From Pedobacter sp. BAL39 (GTDB taxonomy: Bacteria > Bacteroidota > Bacteroidia > Sphingobacteriales > Sphingobacteriaceae): 64,000 bases of DNA. The stretch is from the NCBI RefSeq assembly GCF_000170795.1, contig NZ_ABCM01000009.1:149399-213398 (forward strand), read 5' to 3'. Below are positions 27,103-36,827 of the stretch, piece after piece. Position 1 is the stretch's first letter. Each line of letters opens with the position of its first letter. The translations under genes and the position numbers were made by a program. Below the pieces are notes generated by a model. It had not been told where the DNA came from, did no database searches, and worked only from the letters and a program-made list of their open reading frames with translations.

Positions 27103-30100
27103 TTAAAAGTTAAAAGAAAGACCGCCGACAATGGTACGTTGGAGCGGAATGGTGTAAAGAGATCCTGCCTGTTCAGGATCACCCAGCTCATAGCCGGAGA
27201 TGGTGAATAAGTTTTGTGCATTGACGTACAGACGGCAGTTTTTTACCCCCAATCGTTTCACAATATTCTCCGGGAAAGTGTAGGAAAGCGAAACGGTTTT
27301 CAACCTGAGGTAAGATGCATCACCATAAGCGCCGTCAGACATTTTAAAGGCATTGACGGAATTGGTCGGCGCCCCATTTAAAGTGGAAATGCGTTGCATA
27401 ACGGCCTGATCATCTCCCGGCTTCTGCCAATACTTCCCAATTACTGCTTCAGGCAAATTGAACAACTGACCAGGTACACCGTAATTATAAATACCACCCA
27501 GGTAATTGATGCCGCGCTTTTTGGTGAACTGGAAGAACGCATTCAGACTCCAGCCTTTGTAGCTCAGTGTATTCCCAAATCCTCCTGCGAATTTAGGATC
27601 GGTATCGAATAAGGGCTGTAAATCGCCGCCAGTGCTGACGTGTTGATTTGACGGTGCGCTAGATACCTGACCATTGGCCTTGTAAAACTCGAAAAGACCC
27701 GTGGTCTGGTTGATGCCTTTGTACTTAAAGCCCTGTACCAAGGAAGCACTTTTACCAACAGTATAAAACTGAGCATAGGAAGATGACGCTATACCGGGAA
27801 ACTCAGCAACAATATTCCGGTTGAAACCGATGTTAAAATTGCTGGTCCACCTGAAACTGCCACGCTGTAAATTGGTCGACGATAGGGAAATTTCCAATCC
27901 CTTATTCTGCATGGTAGCAGGAAAATTATCCAATACCGAATTGAAACCGGCCTGTGCTGGCAGCACGTAAGCAAGCAGCTCGTTAGTTGTCCGGTTTAAA
28001 TATCCGGTGACATTCAGCAACAAACGATTGTCGAAAAAGCCAAGGTCGATAGCAGCGTTCCATGATTTTTTGATCGACCAGCTGTAATCAGGATTGAAGA
28101 GGTTAACCGGTGTGTATACCCTGGTTCCCTGATAGGTCCCCGTAGTGGTGCTCTGGGCGATTTCGTAGAAAGCCTGGTAACTGTAAGGAGCGATACCGTC
28201 AGAACCATTCGTACCATAATTGGCCGACAGCTTTCCGAAGCTGATCAAAGGCAGACTCCTGGCGAATGCTTTTTCTTCAGAAAAAATCCATCCAATACCT
28301 GCGGAGCCAAAGTTACCGAACTTTTTGCCTGGTCCGAAATTGCTGGAGCCATCTCTTCTTCCAGTGATGCTCAGGATATACTTGTTATCGAATATATAAC
28401 CGATACGGGCGAACCCAGCTACATACTTGTAAATATTCCCCGAATTACCAGCAGTGATGGTCGCCGCACCTGATACAGCACCTAATAAATCGTCATTTGG
28501 GTAATTAACCCCTCTCATGAAGTCTGTGGAATTGTTTAATTTCTTATAGGTTCCCCCAGCCAGCACACTGAGCACACCGCCACCAATTTCACGTTCATAA
28601 TTCAACTGCGGCTCGATGTTGATGGACTGGTAAACGGTATTGCTGAAATTCGCCGAGGAGAGGTAAGTAAGTCCATTGGGATCCAGTGCCGCCAAAGGTG
28701 TTGCCGAATAGTTGCTCCCTGTAGTCCGGTTATAGCCGAAATTACTGCTGATGGTGAGGTTAGGAATAACCTGGTAAGCAATCCTGGCAGTTGAATTCAG
28801 GTTGTAAGCCTGTACGTTGGCCGGCTGGCGGAGTCTGGCATACTGGTTAACACCATACGAATAGGTGCTGTACTTCCAGACCAGGTTACCATTGGCATCA
28901 ACCATTTCCGGGAAATTTGGTACCGTAGACATGGCAGCTGCGACTGATGGCTGCGCACTCGCATTGTTTTTATTGTAGGCATAATCGGTGCCGAAGTCAA
29001 CAGTAAGTTTATTGTCTGTAGAACGATAAGTATAACCACTATGCAGGGTGAAGCGATTTTCAGCAAAGTCACCCGGAAAATTATAGGAACTGCGTCCATA
29101 TCCTCCTGAAAGTATAAAAGTGGAATTGGCCTGTCCCCCACTAAAACTCATGTGGATGTCTGTATTGACCGGCATGCGGTCAAAAAATTCATCGTACCAG
29201 TCAATACTTCTTTCCGGATCGAAGATGCGGACATCCCGGTAAGTGTTCAGGTTACTAGGCGTGAAAACAACCTTGTCATTTGCGATCGCTTCATTTCTGA
29301 TGGCCAGATATTGAGTGGTATTCATCATAGCCAGCTTCCTGGTAGGAACAGTGACCCCTGAATTCGCATTGATGCTCAATGAAGGCTTCCCAACTTTACC
29401 TTTTTCGGTGGTGATCAGGACGACACCATTTGCTCCCTGAGATCCATAGATGGAGGTGGCATCGGCATCTTTTAAAATGCTGATGCTTTCAATGTCTGCC
29501 GGATTGATGGTACCGAAAGGGCTGATCCCGTTATCTGGGATGATACCTTCACTATTTGAGCTCACGCCTTGGGTAAGCAGGTTACCCAGACTATTGTTCT
29601 GGGCGGCAAAAGGCACGCCGTCTACGATAAATAAAGGTTGATCGTATTTCACCGCACCTGCAAAAGGCTGTGTACGCAGGGAGTTCTGTCCCCTGATCTG
29701 CAATTTCACCGCTGAACCTGGTGCGCCCCCTGTAGGTGAGATATTGAGTCCCGGTACCTGCCCCTGCAAGGCAAGTAACACATTTGACACCGGCTGATTG
29801 GCAATTGTAGTTGCGTCGACTGTTGCAATGGATCCGACACTGAATCTCTTCGTATTCTTTCCATAGGCGATCACTTGTATCTGATCCAATTGTGAAGTAG
29901 CCTGCGCAAGGGTAATCTTCAGGTTGATCGATTCTCCACCAACATTCACCTGCCGTTGCTGTTTCTCAAAACCGATAAAACTGACGCTGAGTTTATAAGA
30001 TCCGGAAGGAATTGAAGAAAAGGAGAACTTTCCATAATTATCAGTAAGTGCATGATAAGATTTGGCACCCTTCAGGTCTACGGATGCACCTGGCAATAAA

Positions 30101-30540
30101 CGCCCAAGGGAATCCGTGACCGTTCCGGAAACACTGCCATCCACCAGGCGAGCCATGATTGCTTCCAGGATGGAAGGCTTTTTATCATCCGACATTAATA
30201 CGACATTGTTTTTAACAATCTGCCATTTCAATGGCAGATCATTCAATGTTTCCTTCAAGGCCTGCTGAATGTCTGCGTCCTTGATGTCTACAGAGATCCT
30301 GGTGTCCGGCAAATCCTTACGGTCGTAGAAGAACACATATCCAGATTGCTGTTTGATTGACTTTAAAGCGTCGGCAATAGTAACATTGTTGGCCTTAAGT
30401 GTTATTTTCTGTCCATAGGTGTTCGCTGAAACCTGAACCTGGAACAACAGGATAAGTATGGTAATTAACTTCATGGTCAATAGAAGTTTAGGTGGTAGCC
30501 ACGGAAATAGCATACCTCGTGCAAAAGGATTTAAATTCAT
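27103..30540 (-). CDS. SusC/RagA TonB-dependent transducer with STN domain (cassette 3)
   Basis: A full-length 1145-residue protein. Seen: an N-terminal leader of about 22 residues before the signal peptide (MKLITILILLFQVQVSANTYGQ), STN domain (NNVTIADALKSIKQQSGYVFFYD), carboxypeptidase-regulatory domain (GSVSGTVTDSLGRLLPGASVDL), plug (ILKDADATSIYGSQGANGV) and barrel ending RTIVGGLSFNF. Signals through FecR at 30752-31984. Confidence 0.96.
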   Translation of the reverse strand: MNLNPFARGMLFPWLPPKLLLTMKLITILILLFQVQVSANTYGQKITLKANNVTIADALKSIKQQSGYVFFYDRKDLPDTRISVDIKDADIQQALKETLNDLPLKWQIVKNNVVLMSDDKKPSILEAIMARLVDGSVSGTVTDSLGRLLPGASVDLKGAKSYHALTDNYGKFSFSSIPSGSYKLSVSFIGFEKQQRQVNVGGESINLKITLAQATSQLDQIQVIAYGKNTKRFSVGSIATVDATTIANQPVSNVLLALQGQVPGLNISPTGGAPGSAVKLQIRGQNSLRTQPFAGAVKYDQPLFIVDGVPFAAQNNSLGNLLTQGVSSNSEGIIPDNGISPFGTINPADIESISILKDADATSIYGSQGANGVVLITTEKGKVGKPSLSINANSGVTVPTRKLAMMNTTQYLAIRNEAIANDKVVFTPSNLNTYRDVRIFDPERSIDWYDEFFDRMPVNTDIHMSFSGGQANSTFILSGGYGRSSYNFPGDFAENRFTLHSGYTYRSTDNKLTVDFGTDYAYNKNNASAQPSVAAAMSTVPNFPEMVDANGNLVWKYSTYSYGVNQYARLRQPANVQAYNLNSTARIAYQVIPNLTISSNFGYNRTTGSNYSATPLAALDPNGLTYLSSANFSNTVYQSINIEPQLNYEREIGGGVLSVLAGGTYKKLNNSTDFMRGVNYPNDDLLGAVSGAATITAGNSGNIYKYVAGFARIGYIFDNKYILSITGRRDGSSNFGPGKKFGNFGSAGIGWIFSEEKAFARSLPLISFGKLSANYGTNGSDGIAPYSYQAFYEIAQSTTTGTYQGTRVYTPVNLFNPDYSWSIKKSWNAAIDLGFFDNRLLLNVTGYLNRTTNELLAYVLPAQAGFNSVLDNFPATMQNKGLEISLSSTNLQRGSFRWTSNFNIGFNRNIVAEFPGIASSSYAQFYTVGKSASLVQGFKYKGINQTTGLFEFYKANGQVSSAPSNQHVSTGGDLQPLFDTDPKFAGGFGNTLSYKGWSLNAFFQFTKKRGINYLGGIYNYGVPGQLFNLPEAVIGKYWQKPGDDQAVMQRISTLNGAPTNSVNAFKMSDGAYGDASYLRLKTVSLSYTFPENIVKRLGVKNCRLYVNAQNLFTISGYELGDPEQAGSLYTIPLQRTIVGGLSFNF

Positions 30541-30751
30541 ACCTTTATAAGGTTTAGGTTTTTACAAGAATATATATCGTTATCGTTCTTCCGAATTATC
30601 GGCATTAGGTTGACCTGAACACCTGCGCAAGGATCCTGAGAAATCCTTGCGCTATGTTTTACTGGAGGCCAGCCTTTTTCAGAGTTAGTGGGGTCGTAGC
30701 TGTCTTTTCATGTCTTTTAGTTTGGTTGGTTTAGTGGATTCTCGAGATGAT

Positions 30752-31984
30752 TTAAGGGGATATAATGACTTTCTTACCTTCTATTTCAAACTTGACTTTT
30801 GCAAAGCCAATAATTTTTAAGGCCTCCGCGAAAGAGACATTTCTATAAATATCGCCGGTGAACTGGCGAACAGGCATCTTACCCGTATAGATGACTTCGA
30901 TGTTGTACCAACGTGCAAACTGCCTCAAAACCGTCTCCACACTGGCATCTTCAAAATGGAAAAATCCGTTCTTCCAGGCGATGAAATTTTCTGCTTCGAC
31001 ATTCTGAACAGAGATAACATCAGTGGAAGACAACACCGCCTGCTGTCCCGGTTTCAGTGTCACCCTACTGCCGGAAGCTTCCGTTGATGCAGACGAGGAC
31101 AGAGAAACCCTGACAATCCCTTCGAGAAGTGTTGTTTTCACCGCTTTTTCATCAGTATAGCTGTTGACATTAAAGTGTGTACCCAATACTTCAATCTGCT
31201 GCCTGTTGGTTTCGACGATGAAAGGCACAAGCATCTGCGCGCGACTCCCTTTTCCGACAGGCCTGGAAACCCGGGCAACTTCGAAATAACCTTCTCCCTG
31301 CAACTTAACACGCCTTTCCGGGGAGTTCGCATAAGAAGATTCGTAGGTAATGGAAGAGGCAGCATTCAGGTAAACCACAGTACCATCCGGTAGCTTCACC
31401 TGATAGGTTTCACCTTTTGCGGTAGATAGCGTATTGTAATGCCTCATTTTCCCTTCTGCCGCGGCTGGCGCATCGGAAATGTGATATTGTAACGTGCCAT
31501 CGCTGGTCTTGGTGATGGTGATTCCCGCTTCATTGGCAATTGTACCGTTATTGGCGCCCGACAGCCGGATCTTCTTTCCATTTGCCAGTGTCAGCGTCGC
31601 CGCCTGATTGCCGGGTAAGATTTTTTCCATAGCCAGCTGATCCTGGCGCTCCTCCCGATTCTTGTTAAAGAAGTAAGCTCCTACGCAGATCACAATTGCC
31701 GCCGCCGCAGCAGCTCCTAAACGGGACCATAAAGGGCGCACCTTTGTTGTCAGTACTGGCGCTTTACCGGATTTAAACACTTGCCGCAGCATGCTTTCCG
31801 ACTGAGATTGCTCCAGGGAGTAGTCGTCGGTCTGGCTTAGAAAAGCAACGGATAAGAGCTCATCAACGTTATTGTTGTAAGCCGGATCATCTATGTAGTC
31901 CCAAAATTCCTGCTGCTCTTGTTGCGTCGCCTTTTTAGCGACATGCAGCGCGAAGAGTTCCTGAAGCCTTTCGGAGGTATTCAT
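30752..31984 (-). CDS. FecR-family anti-sigma factor (cassette 3)
   Basis: A 410-residue protein: cytoplasmic region, transmembrane helix about residues 89-106 (LGAAAAAAIVICVGAYFF), FecR domain (VKLPDGTVVYLNAASSITYESS; VLGTHFNVNSYTDEK) and DUF4974-like C-terminus ending EGKKVIISP. It follows the sigma gene by 105 bp and precedes SusC by 211 bp. Confidence 0.95.
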   Translation of the reverse strand: MNTSERLQELFALHVAKKATQQEQQEFWDYIDDPAYNNNVDELLSVAFLSQTDDYSLEQSQSESMLRQVFKSGKAPVLTTKVRPLWSRLGAAAAAAIVICVGAYFFNKNREERQDQLAMEKILPGNQAATLTLANGKKIRLSGANNGTIANEAGITITKTSDGTLQYHISDAPAAAEGKMRHYNTLSTAKGETYQVKLPDGTVVYLNAASSITYESSYANSPERRVKLQGEGYFEVARVSRPVGKGSRAQMLVPFIVETNRQQIEVLGTHFNVNSYTDEKAVKTTLLEGIVRVSLSSSASTEASGSRVTLKPGQQAVLSSTDVISVQNVEAENFIAWKNGFFHFEDASVETVLRQFARWYNIEVIYTGKMPVRQFTGDIYRNVSFAEALKIIGFAKVKFEIEGKKVIISP

Positions 31985-32089
31985 ATTTTGTTAGCCATTT
32001 TATAACATTGACACCAACGGTAAAACTTCGGGGTATACAAAATATCGAATCAGTTAGAAATAAATACAAACAACTGATTTACAGCGATT

Positions 32090-32680
32090 TTATTTTATCA
32101 AAACCAATGCAATTGCGGGGTACAGAAAAGCATTTCTCCGTAAATGTTCGCGGATTTTACTCAATGCATGTTTCATATGAACATGAACAGTACCTGGAGA
32201 AATCCCCATTTGGGCGGCAGCCTCGTCATATTTCATTCCCTGCTGATGACAGAGCTGATAGGCCATCTTTTGTTGCGGGCTGAGTAGGTCTACTGCCTGC
32301 GAAACGACACGAAGTGTCTCCTTATAGTCCAGTAATTGCAAGGTTGAATCTTCGATTTCCAGTCCCGCCAGTTCCAGATCACCGGTGATTCTTGACCTTT
32401 TGGACAGTGCCCTTAATTGGTTGAAGGCATGGTTACGAACCAGCCTGTTCAGGTAAGCGATGAAGTGTTCGACCTCCAAAAGGCTTGCGCGCGAATGCCA
32501 GATTTTAATGAATACCTCCTGCACAAGGTCCAGGGCCATCTCCTCTGAATGTGTCAGCTTCCTGCCGTAGCTATATACAAATCGTTGATAATGGTTGAAT
32601 AAATTGGTAAAGGCATACTGATCTCCCTGAGCTATTCTGGATAGAATTTCTTTTTCATTTAAGAGGGGACTGACTACCAT
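32090..32680 (-). CDS. ECF RNA polymerase sigma-70 factor (cassette 3)
   Basis: A 196-residue sigma factor. Seen: region 2 (MALDLVQEVFIKIWHSR), region 4 (LSPQQKMAYQLCHQQGMKYDEAAAQMGISPGTVHVHM) and a hydrophobic tail (FLYPAIALVLIK). Cognate of the FecR at 30752-31984. Confidence 0.95.
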   Translation of the reverse strand: MVVSPLLNEKEILSRIAQGDQYAFTNLFNHYQRFVYSYGRKLTHSEEMALDLVQEVFIKIWHSRASLLEVEHFIAYLNRLVRNHAFNQLRALSKRSRITGDLELAGLEIEDSTLQLLDYKETLRVVSQAVDLLSPQQKMAYQLCHQQGMKYDEAAAQMGISPGTVHVHMKHALSKIREHLRRNAFLYPAIALVLIK

Positions 32681-32908
32681 TTATTGCTCTTAAGATCTTT
32701 ATAATTTAAGTTCAGGCTGCAATCCTTATGCTTCCCCATAGATTTTTGAAAATCTGGTGTATTTACTTCAACTATGAAAGTATGAAGCTAACACCCGGCT
32801 TTTCCTACGAGCAAATATAGCTTTAAAAAATACTAAGTAGTGACTTTGCAGCGGAGAACAGCAGAGAAACAGAAGATTTTGTACATGATGGTATCACCCA
32901 AATCAAAA

Positions 32909-32951
32909 AAATGCCATGAAGTTCACCTCTACGGTGATCTTCATGGCATTT
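32909..32951 (-). terminator. terminator of the GH16 PUL
   Basis: A long inverted repeat: AAATGCCATGAAG and TCACC on one side, GGTGA and CTTCATGGCATTT on the other, with one T-T mismatch, 22 bp past the stop at 32973. An A-run at 32905-32911 gives a T-run on the minus strand. Confidence 0.85.
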
Positions 32952-32972
32952 AATCATGCTCAAATGATGAGA

Positions 32973-33878
32973 TCAGGATATGGGCGAACTCGCAACTGAT
33001 ACCCAATCCACCCACATCATCGTTTTACTCAGAACATTTAAATTGGCATTGTTGAACATAGGTCCGCCAACGCATAAATTAAACAGAATGTTATGGGCGC
33101 TAAAGTTTTGCAACTGCAGGTTGGCATTGACAGAATTGGTGTAGGTGGCCACAGTAGCACCATCTAGTTGTATGACAATCGTCATTGATCCATTGTCATT
33201 GATCCAGAACATGTCGTAATTGTGCCAACCATCACCAGAGGCGTAAGACCGCTCACAACTTGTCCCTAGTTGATTGACACCTGTGGAAGTCCCATAAAAC
33301 AAATTGCTGGCGTAGGTTTCGCTTCCGCCGAACGAGTAACCTTCAACGATATCTGTCTCGCCATTGACAGGCCAGTTGGATTCGTTGGTCATCCAAAATG
33401 CCGGCCAGACACCATACGTCTGCTTAAAAGATTTATATGCTGCACCTTCAAGCGCGATTAGTTTAATCCTCGCCCGGATCCAATACTTCTGATTGACGGG
33501 TGGCTTAAAGCTGGCTTTCGACTTGACATGCCCGGAAGCAAATGCATTTGCACTACCCGGTTTAGTAGCACTGAGGACCAGGCAATCCGTCTGGTCGTAA
33601 TAACCAATACTCACACCTGCATTCGCATAAGTACAATAAGAAGAATTGTAGTCCGTGCGATTCGTCACCGTCCAATTGGCGGTATTTAACGTGGCAAAAT
33701 CGTCTCTGAAGATTTCAGTCCATACATCCGCTCTTTTTGCAACAGACTCCTCCTTTGTAATGGAGTCTTCTTTTTTAATCGCCTTCAACTCTTGTCCCTC
33801 CAGTTGTTCACATGAAGTCAGGCAAATAAGGACCGCCACGGTAGCCAGCATTCTGGCCTTTTTAAATGTTTTTTTCAT
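32973..33878 (-). CDS. GH16-family glycoside hydrolase, lipoprotein (PUL)
   Basis: A 301-residue protein from the ATG at 33876-33878 (MKKTFKKARML); the frame opens at 33953, but that overlaps the upstream gene and lacks a signal peptide. Seen: lipobox LTSC, then a GH16 beta-jelly-roll domain with catalytic motif E174-T-D176-I-V-E179 (Glu nucleophile, Asp, Glu acid/base). The GH16 family hydrolyses beta-1,3 or mixed-linkage glucans, among others. Last gene of the PUL, probably surface-anchored. Exact substrate unknown. Confidence 0.88.
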   Translation of the reverse strand: MKKTFKKARMLATVAVLICLTSCEQLEGQELKAIKKEDSITKEESVAKRADVWTEIFRDDFATLNTANWTVTNRTDYNSSYCTYANAGVSIGYYDQTDCLVLSATKPGSANAFASGHVKSKASFKPPVNQKYWIRARIKLIALEGAAYKSFKQTYGVWPAFWMTNESNWPVNGETDIVEGYSFGGSETYASNLFYGTSTGVNQLGTSCERSYASGDGWHNYDMFWINDNGSMTIVIQLDGATVATYTNSVNANLQLQNFSAHNILFNLCVGGPMFNNANLNVLSKTMMWVDWVSVASSPIS

Positions 33879-33931
33879 TGATTTTAGCTTTGAAATTAAT
33901 ATATAATTGACCACTCCCCTGTTCCGAATTA

Positions 33932-35134
33932 TTAATGAGACACCCTTATCCAATCAATTTCCATTTTAGCAGGCAGTTCGCTGTCTAGGATTAACCCGGG
34001 CCAGGTATCAGGCCCTCCAACAGCATAATCGAAAATCACATAAAAAGGGACATCAAAGGGCCATTGTTTCTTCTCCGCTTCATCAGGAAGGTGCAGGTTT
34101 TTATAGCGGAATGTTTCCCGGCCGTTGACCATAAACACGATTTCTTCCGCATTCCATTTCATACCATACACATTAAAATCATCTGCCACAATAGGCGAAG
34201 TGGCGGTGACTTCAGGAGTCTTATTGCCCAGGATATTTGTGAAGTGAGAATGGACGGTGTGGTGAACAATTTTTTCGTGGTTCAACTGTTCCATGATGTC
34301 TATCTCTCCACCGTAAGGCCAGCCTCCCGGGTATTTGCCCGTCTGCGGCATCAGCCAAATGGCTGGCCAGCCTCCTTTTGCAGTTTTAGTAAATTTGGCC
34401 CGAACTTCAACTTTTCCATATTGGAAAGAGAACTTGTTGCGGGACTCCAGACCTGAAGTCTGATACTTGCCATCTTTGATTTCGGCTTTCAAAACCAGCA
34501 TGCCCTTATCCACATAAACATGGTCATAACTTTTTGAGAGGTAGCGGTTCCAGTCGGAAGTACCGGGATCGCACAGTGACCATTTATTGGGGTCAGGAAT
34601 GGCTGAGGTTTGTTCGAAGTTGTCTTCGAAAATCACATTGCCAAGCTTGTCGACGGAAAAAGCATAGATGATCCTGGACTTGTCGGGATTGACCATCATT
34701 CCACTGGACCTAAAACTCACCGGCAAAACATACCTGGCAGGTTGAAGCTGGGCAATCTTATGGGGATTGTAAGTCAAGATACCCGCACCGGTTTTCTGTC
34801 CTTCGGGTAAACTAACTCCGGATTTTTCGATAGAATAACACGATTCCGGCAGCAACACATAGTTGGCATTGGTCGCACGATTTAACGAGTCCAGCGCTTC
34901 GGGCGCAGCCTGAAATGTAATGGTGGTAGCGAAGTCCTGTATGCCACCTTTAGTGACCGATAGCATTAACGTTTTTGTTTCATCCACATCGCTGGCAAAT
35001 ATCTCGGCGACAGATGAATTTGCGGAAGATACCCATCCCATCAGGTCCTCATTCTCCTTTTCTTTTTTACAACTTGAGACCAGGACCATTAGGGTCAGCA
35101 TCTGCAGCCACAAGGATTTATGTTTAAAAAGCAT
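33932..35134 (-). CDS. GH16 endo-beta-glucanase-type lipoprotein with DUF1735-like N-domain (PUL)
   Basis: A 400-residue protein. Seen: lipobox VSSC, an N-terminal beta-sandwich of DUF1735/BT_3987 type (residues about 40-160), then GH16 with the classical laminarinase-like motif GE277-I-D279-I-M-E282-Q and the WPAIWLMP segment. The GEIDIMEQ form is typical of beta-1,3-glucanases (laminarinase). It begins 110 bp after the surface-glycan-binding gene. Confidence 0.93.
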   Translation of the reverse strand: MLFKHKSLWLQMLTLMVLVSSCKKEKENEDLMGWVSSANSSVAEIFASDVDETKTLMLSVTKGGIQDFATTITFQAAPEALDSLNRATNANYVLLPESCYSIEKSGVSLPEGQKTGAGILTYNPHKIAQLQPARYVLPVSFRSSGMMVNPDKSRIIYAFSVDKLGNVIFEDNFEQTSAIPDPNKWSLCDPGTSDWNRYLSKSYDHVYVDKGMLVLKAEIKDGKYQTSGLESRNKFSFQYGKVEVRAKFTKTAKGGWPAIWLMPQTGKYPGGWPYGGEIDIMEQLNHEKIVHHTVHSHFTNILGNKTPEVTATSPIVADDFNVYGMKWNAEEIVFMVNGRETFRYKNLHLPDEAEKKQWPFDVPFYVIFDYAVGGPDTWPGLILDSELPAKMEIDWIRVSH

Positions 35135-35244
35135 ATCTATCTTTTTTTATGATAAGTGTAAAGTATTTAAGCTGCAAGGCCGGCTAATTGTGCCTTTGTC
35201 CCTGAGCAATGTATTGGTAAGTATTCAAAAGGTACTGTGTAGCA

Positions 35245-36786
35245 TTATGGCCGTTCATCGCTCTCACCCACGTAGAAATCATCGAAGTAAAATATTCCAT
35301 CTTCGTAGGCCTGAATCCTTAACACGCGGTCATTCTCGTCTGCACCCGGTGTATACTCAAAAGACTTGGTTACCCATTGACCCTTGGCGATGTCAGGGAT
35401 CCAAAGGAAGAACTGGTGCCAGTTAGGGATGAGCCAAAAATTCAGGCCGTTACCTGTCGTTGAGGGATCTACCCAGATGTTATATTTAAACAGATATTTT
35501 TTACCGGCTTTCAAATTAAATTTCGCACCGACACTTTCGGCATGCACACCATTATTCGCAGCGGTCTTGACCAGCTTCATGCTATAGCGTCCGCTGGAAG
35601 CTTTGTCTGTCGTAAACGAAACTGCGCCGTCACCATCCGCCCTTACCCAACTTGATCCGCCGTTCTCAAAACCAAACTCCTGGGAAGAAAGCAGGTTGCT
35701 ACTGTGCATGACGACCTTTTGATTGGAAAACGATGCAAGACTTCTTGAATCTGTGGATGATAAATTCCCACCTGCATAAGAAACTGTGATCACATCGGAA
35801 CCATAAATCTTATCCGACAGCTGAAGCTGCAGTTTGGTCGCATCTCCAGGCTTAGTGCTTACCGACCGAACGCTGAACGATTTACCGTTTAGTTTCGGCC
35901 CCGAAACCGCAACGCTAAAGAATTGTTGCTGATTGGTAAAAGGGGCAAACTCACTATTAAAGGGGATCTCTATCGTTTCATTAGCCAGTTCAATGATCTC
36001 CCCTGAGATCACAAATGGACTTTTTGAAGGAATCACTTTAATGGGATTTGGAATTTCGATATCGTCCCAATCACCAGGAATGTGCTGACCCGTACGGCTG
36101 GATTGGAACTTCCCGGAGAAAACACCCATCTTTTTAAATACTATGGTAGCAGCGGAATCTGTACTCACTTCTCCCCCTATGGTCCAGCGCCTGGTATCCG
36201 GACGACCTATTGTGGTCAGATCGATAAATTCCAGGCTTTGACCCGCTTCAACATAAATTGTATCTGCACTGAGTGGTACAACAACACCCTTCTGTTTGAT
36301 TTGGATGTTTGCAACGATTGTGTCGTAAACATCGACGGTAAAAGTGGTGTCGACTACATACATGTTGCCGACCTTTTCTGAATTGGCTACTTTTTCAGAA
36401 AAGGTATTGTATAAACGCACTTGCTGAAGACCACCTTTTTTAAAAAGGACGTTGACACTCTTTTCCGGAGATCTCAACTCTGTTCCGGAAATGAACTGAT
36501 CTAAAAGACTGTCCTGAGCAGTGATTTTCCCTTTCAGGAAGAAGCTACCGTCGTTGATGATCCATAAATGACTAGTTGGATTTTTTGATACGTCTGTAAA
36601 GGAGACAAAATCATTTATGCCTATCCTAAAAGCCTTCTCGCGGAACTGACTGGTATACCAACCTGAATCAGAAAATTGATTGGGTTCAATGTATTCTTTT
36701 GAACAGCCATAAAAGACCATCAGAAAAAAAAGGATCAGATAATGTGTGCATTTATATGAGCCCGAAACTATTTTGGTTGAAATCAT
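35245..36786 (-). CDS. surface glycan-binding lipoprotein (SusE/F-like position), PKD-like and C-terminal CBM-like domains
   Basis: A 513-residue protein. Seen: a signal with a Cys in VFYGC at about residue 28 (lipoprotein), a PKD-like segment near DTIYVEAGQSLEFIDLTTIGRPDTRRWTI, an Ig-like segment, and a C-terminal CBM4/9-like beta-sandwich (SSQEFGFENGGSSWVRADG ... GIFYFDDFYVGES). No catalytic motif. It lies after SusD, where surface glycan-binding proteins of PULs sit. Ligand probably a beta-glucan, inferred from the two GH16 neighbours. Confidence 0.8.
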   Translation of the reverse strand: MISTKIVSGSYKCTHYLILFFLMVFYGCSKEYIEPNQFSDSGWYTSQFREKAFRIGINDFVSFTDVSKNPTSHLWIINDGSFFLKGKITAQDSLLDQFISGTELRSPEKSVNVLFKKGGLQQVRLYNTFSEKVANSEKVGNMYVVDTTFTVDVYDTIVANIQIKQKGVVVPLSADTIYVEAGQSLEFIDLTTIGRPDTRRWTIGGEVSTDSAATIVFKKMGVFSGKFQSSRTGQHIPGDWDDIEIPNPIKVIPSKSPFVISGEIIELANETIEIPFNSEFAPFTNQQQFFSVAVSGPKLNGKSFSVRSVSTKPGDATKLQLQLSDKIYGSDVITVSYAGGNLSSTDSRSLASFSNQKVVMHSSNLLSSQEFGFENGGSSWVRADGDGAVSFTTDKASSGRYSMKLVKTAANNGVHAESVGAKFNLKAGKKYLFKYNIWVDPSTTGNGLNFWLIPNWHQFFLWIPDIAKGQWVTKSFEYTPGADENDRVLRIQAYEDGIFYFDDFYVGESDERP

Positions 36787-36827
36787 GATTTCCTATAAAT
36801 ATGATGTTGCTGGTGATTAATGTTTTT

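Noticed and set aside
33878..33953. N-terminal extension of the last GH16 gene to 33953
   Set aside because: It would overlap the upstream GH16 stop and would put 25 residues in front of a clear lipoprotein signal; the ATG at 33876-33878 is better.
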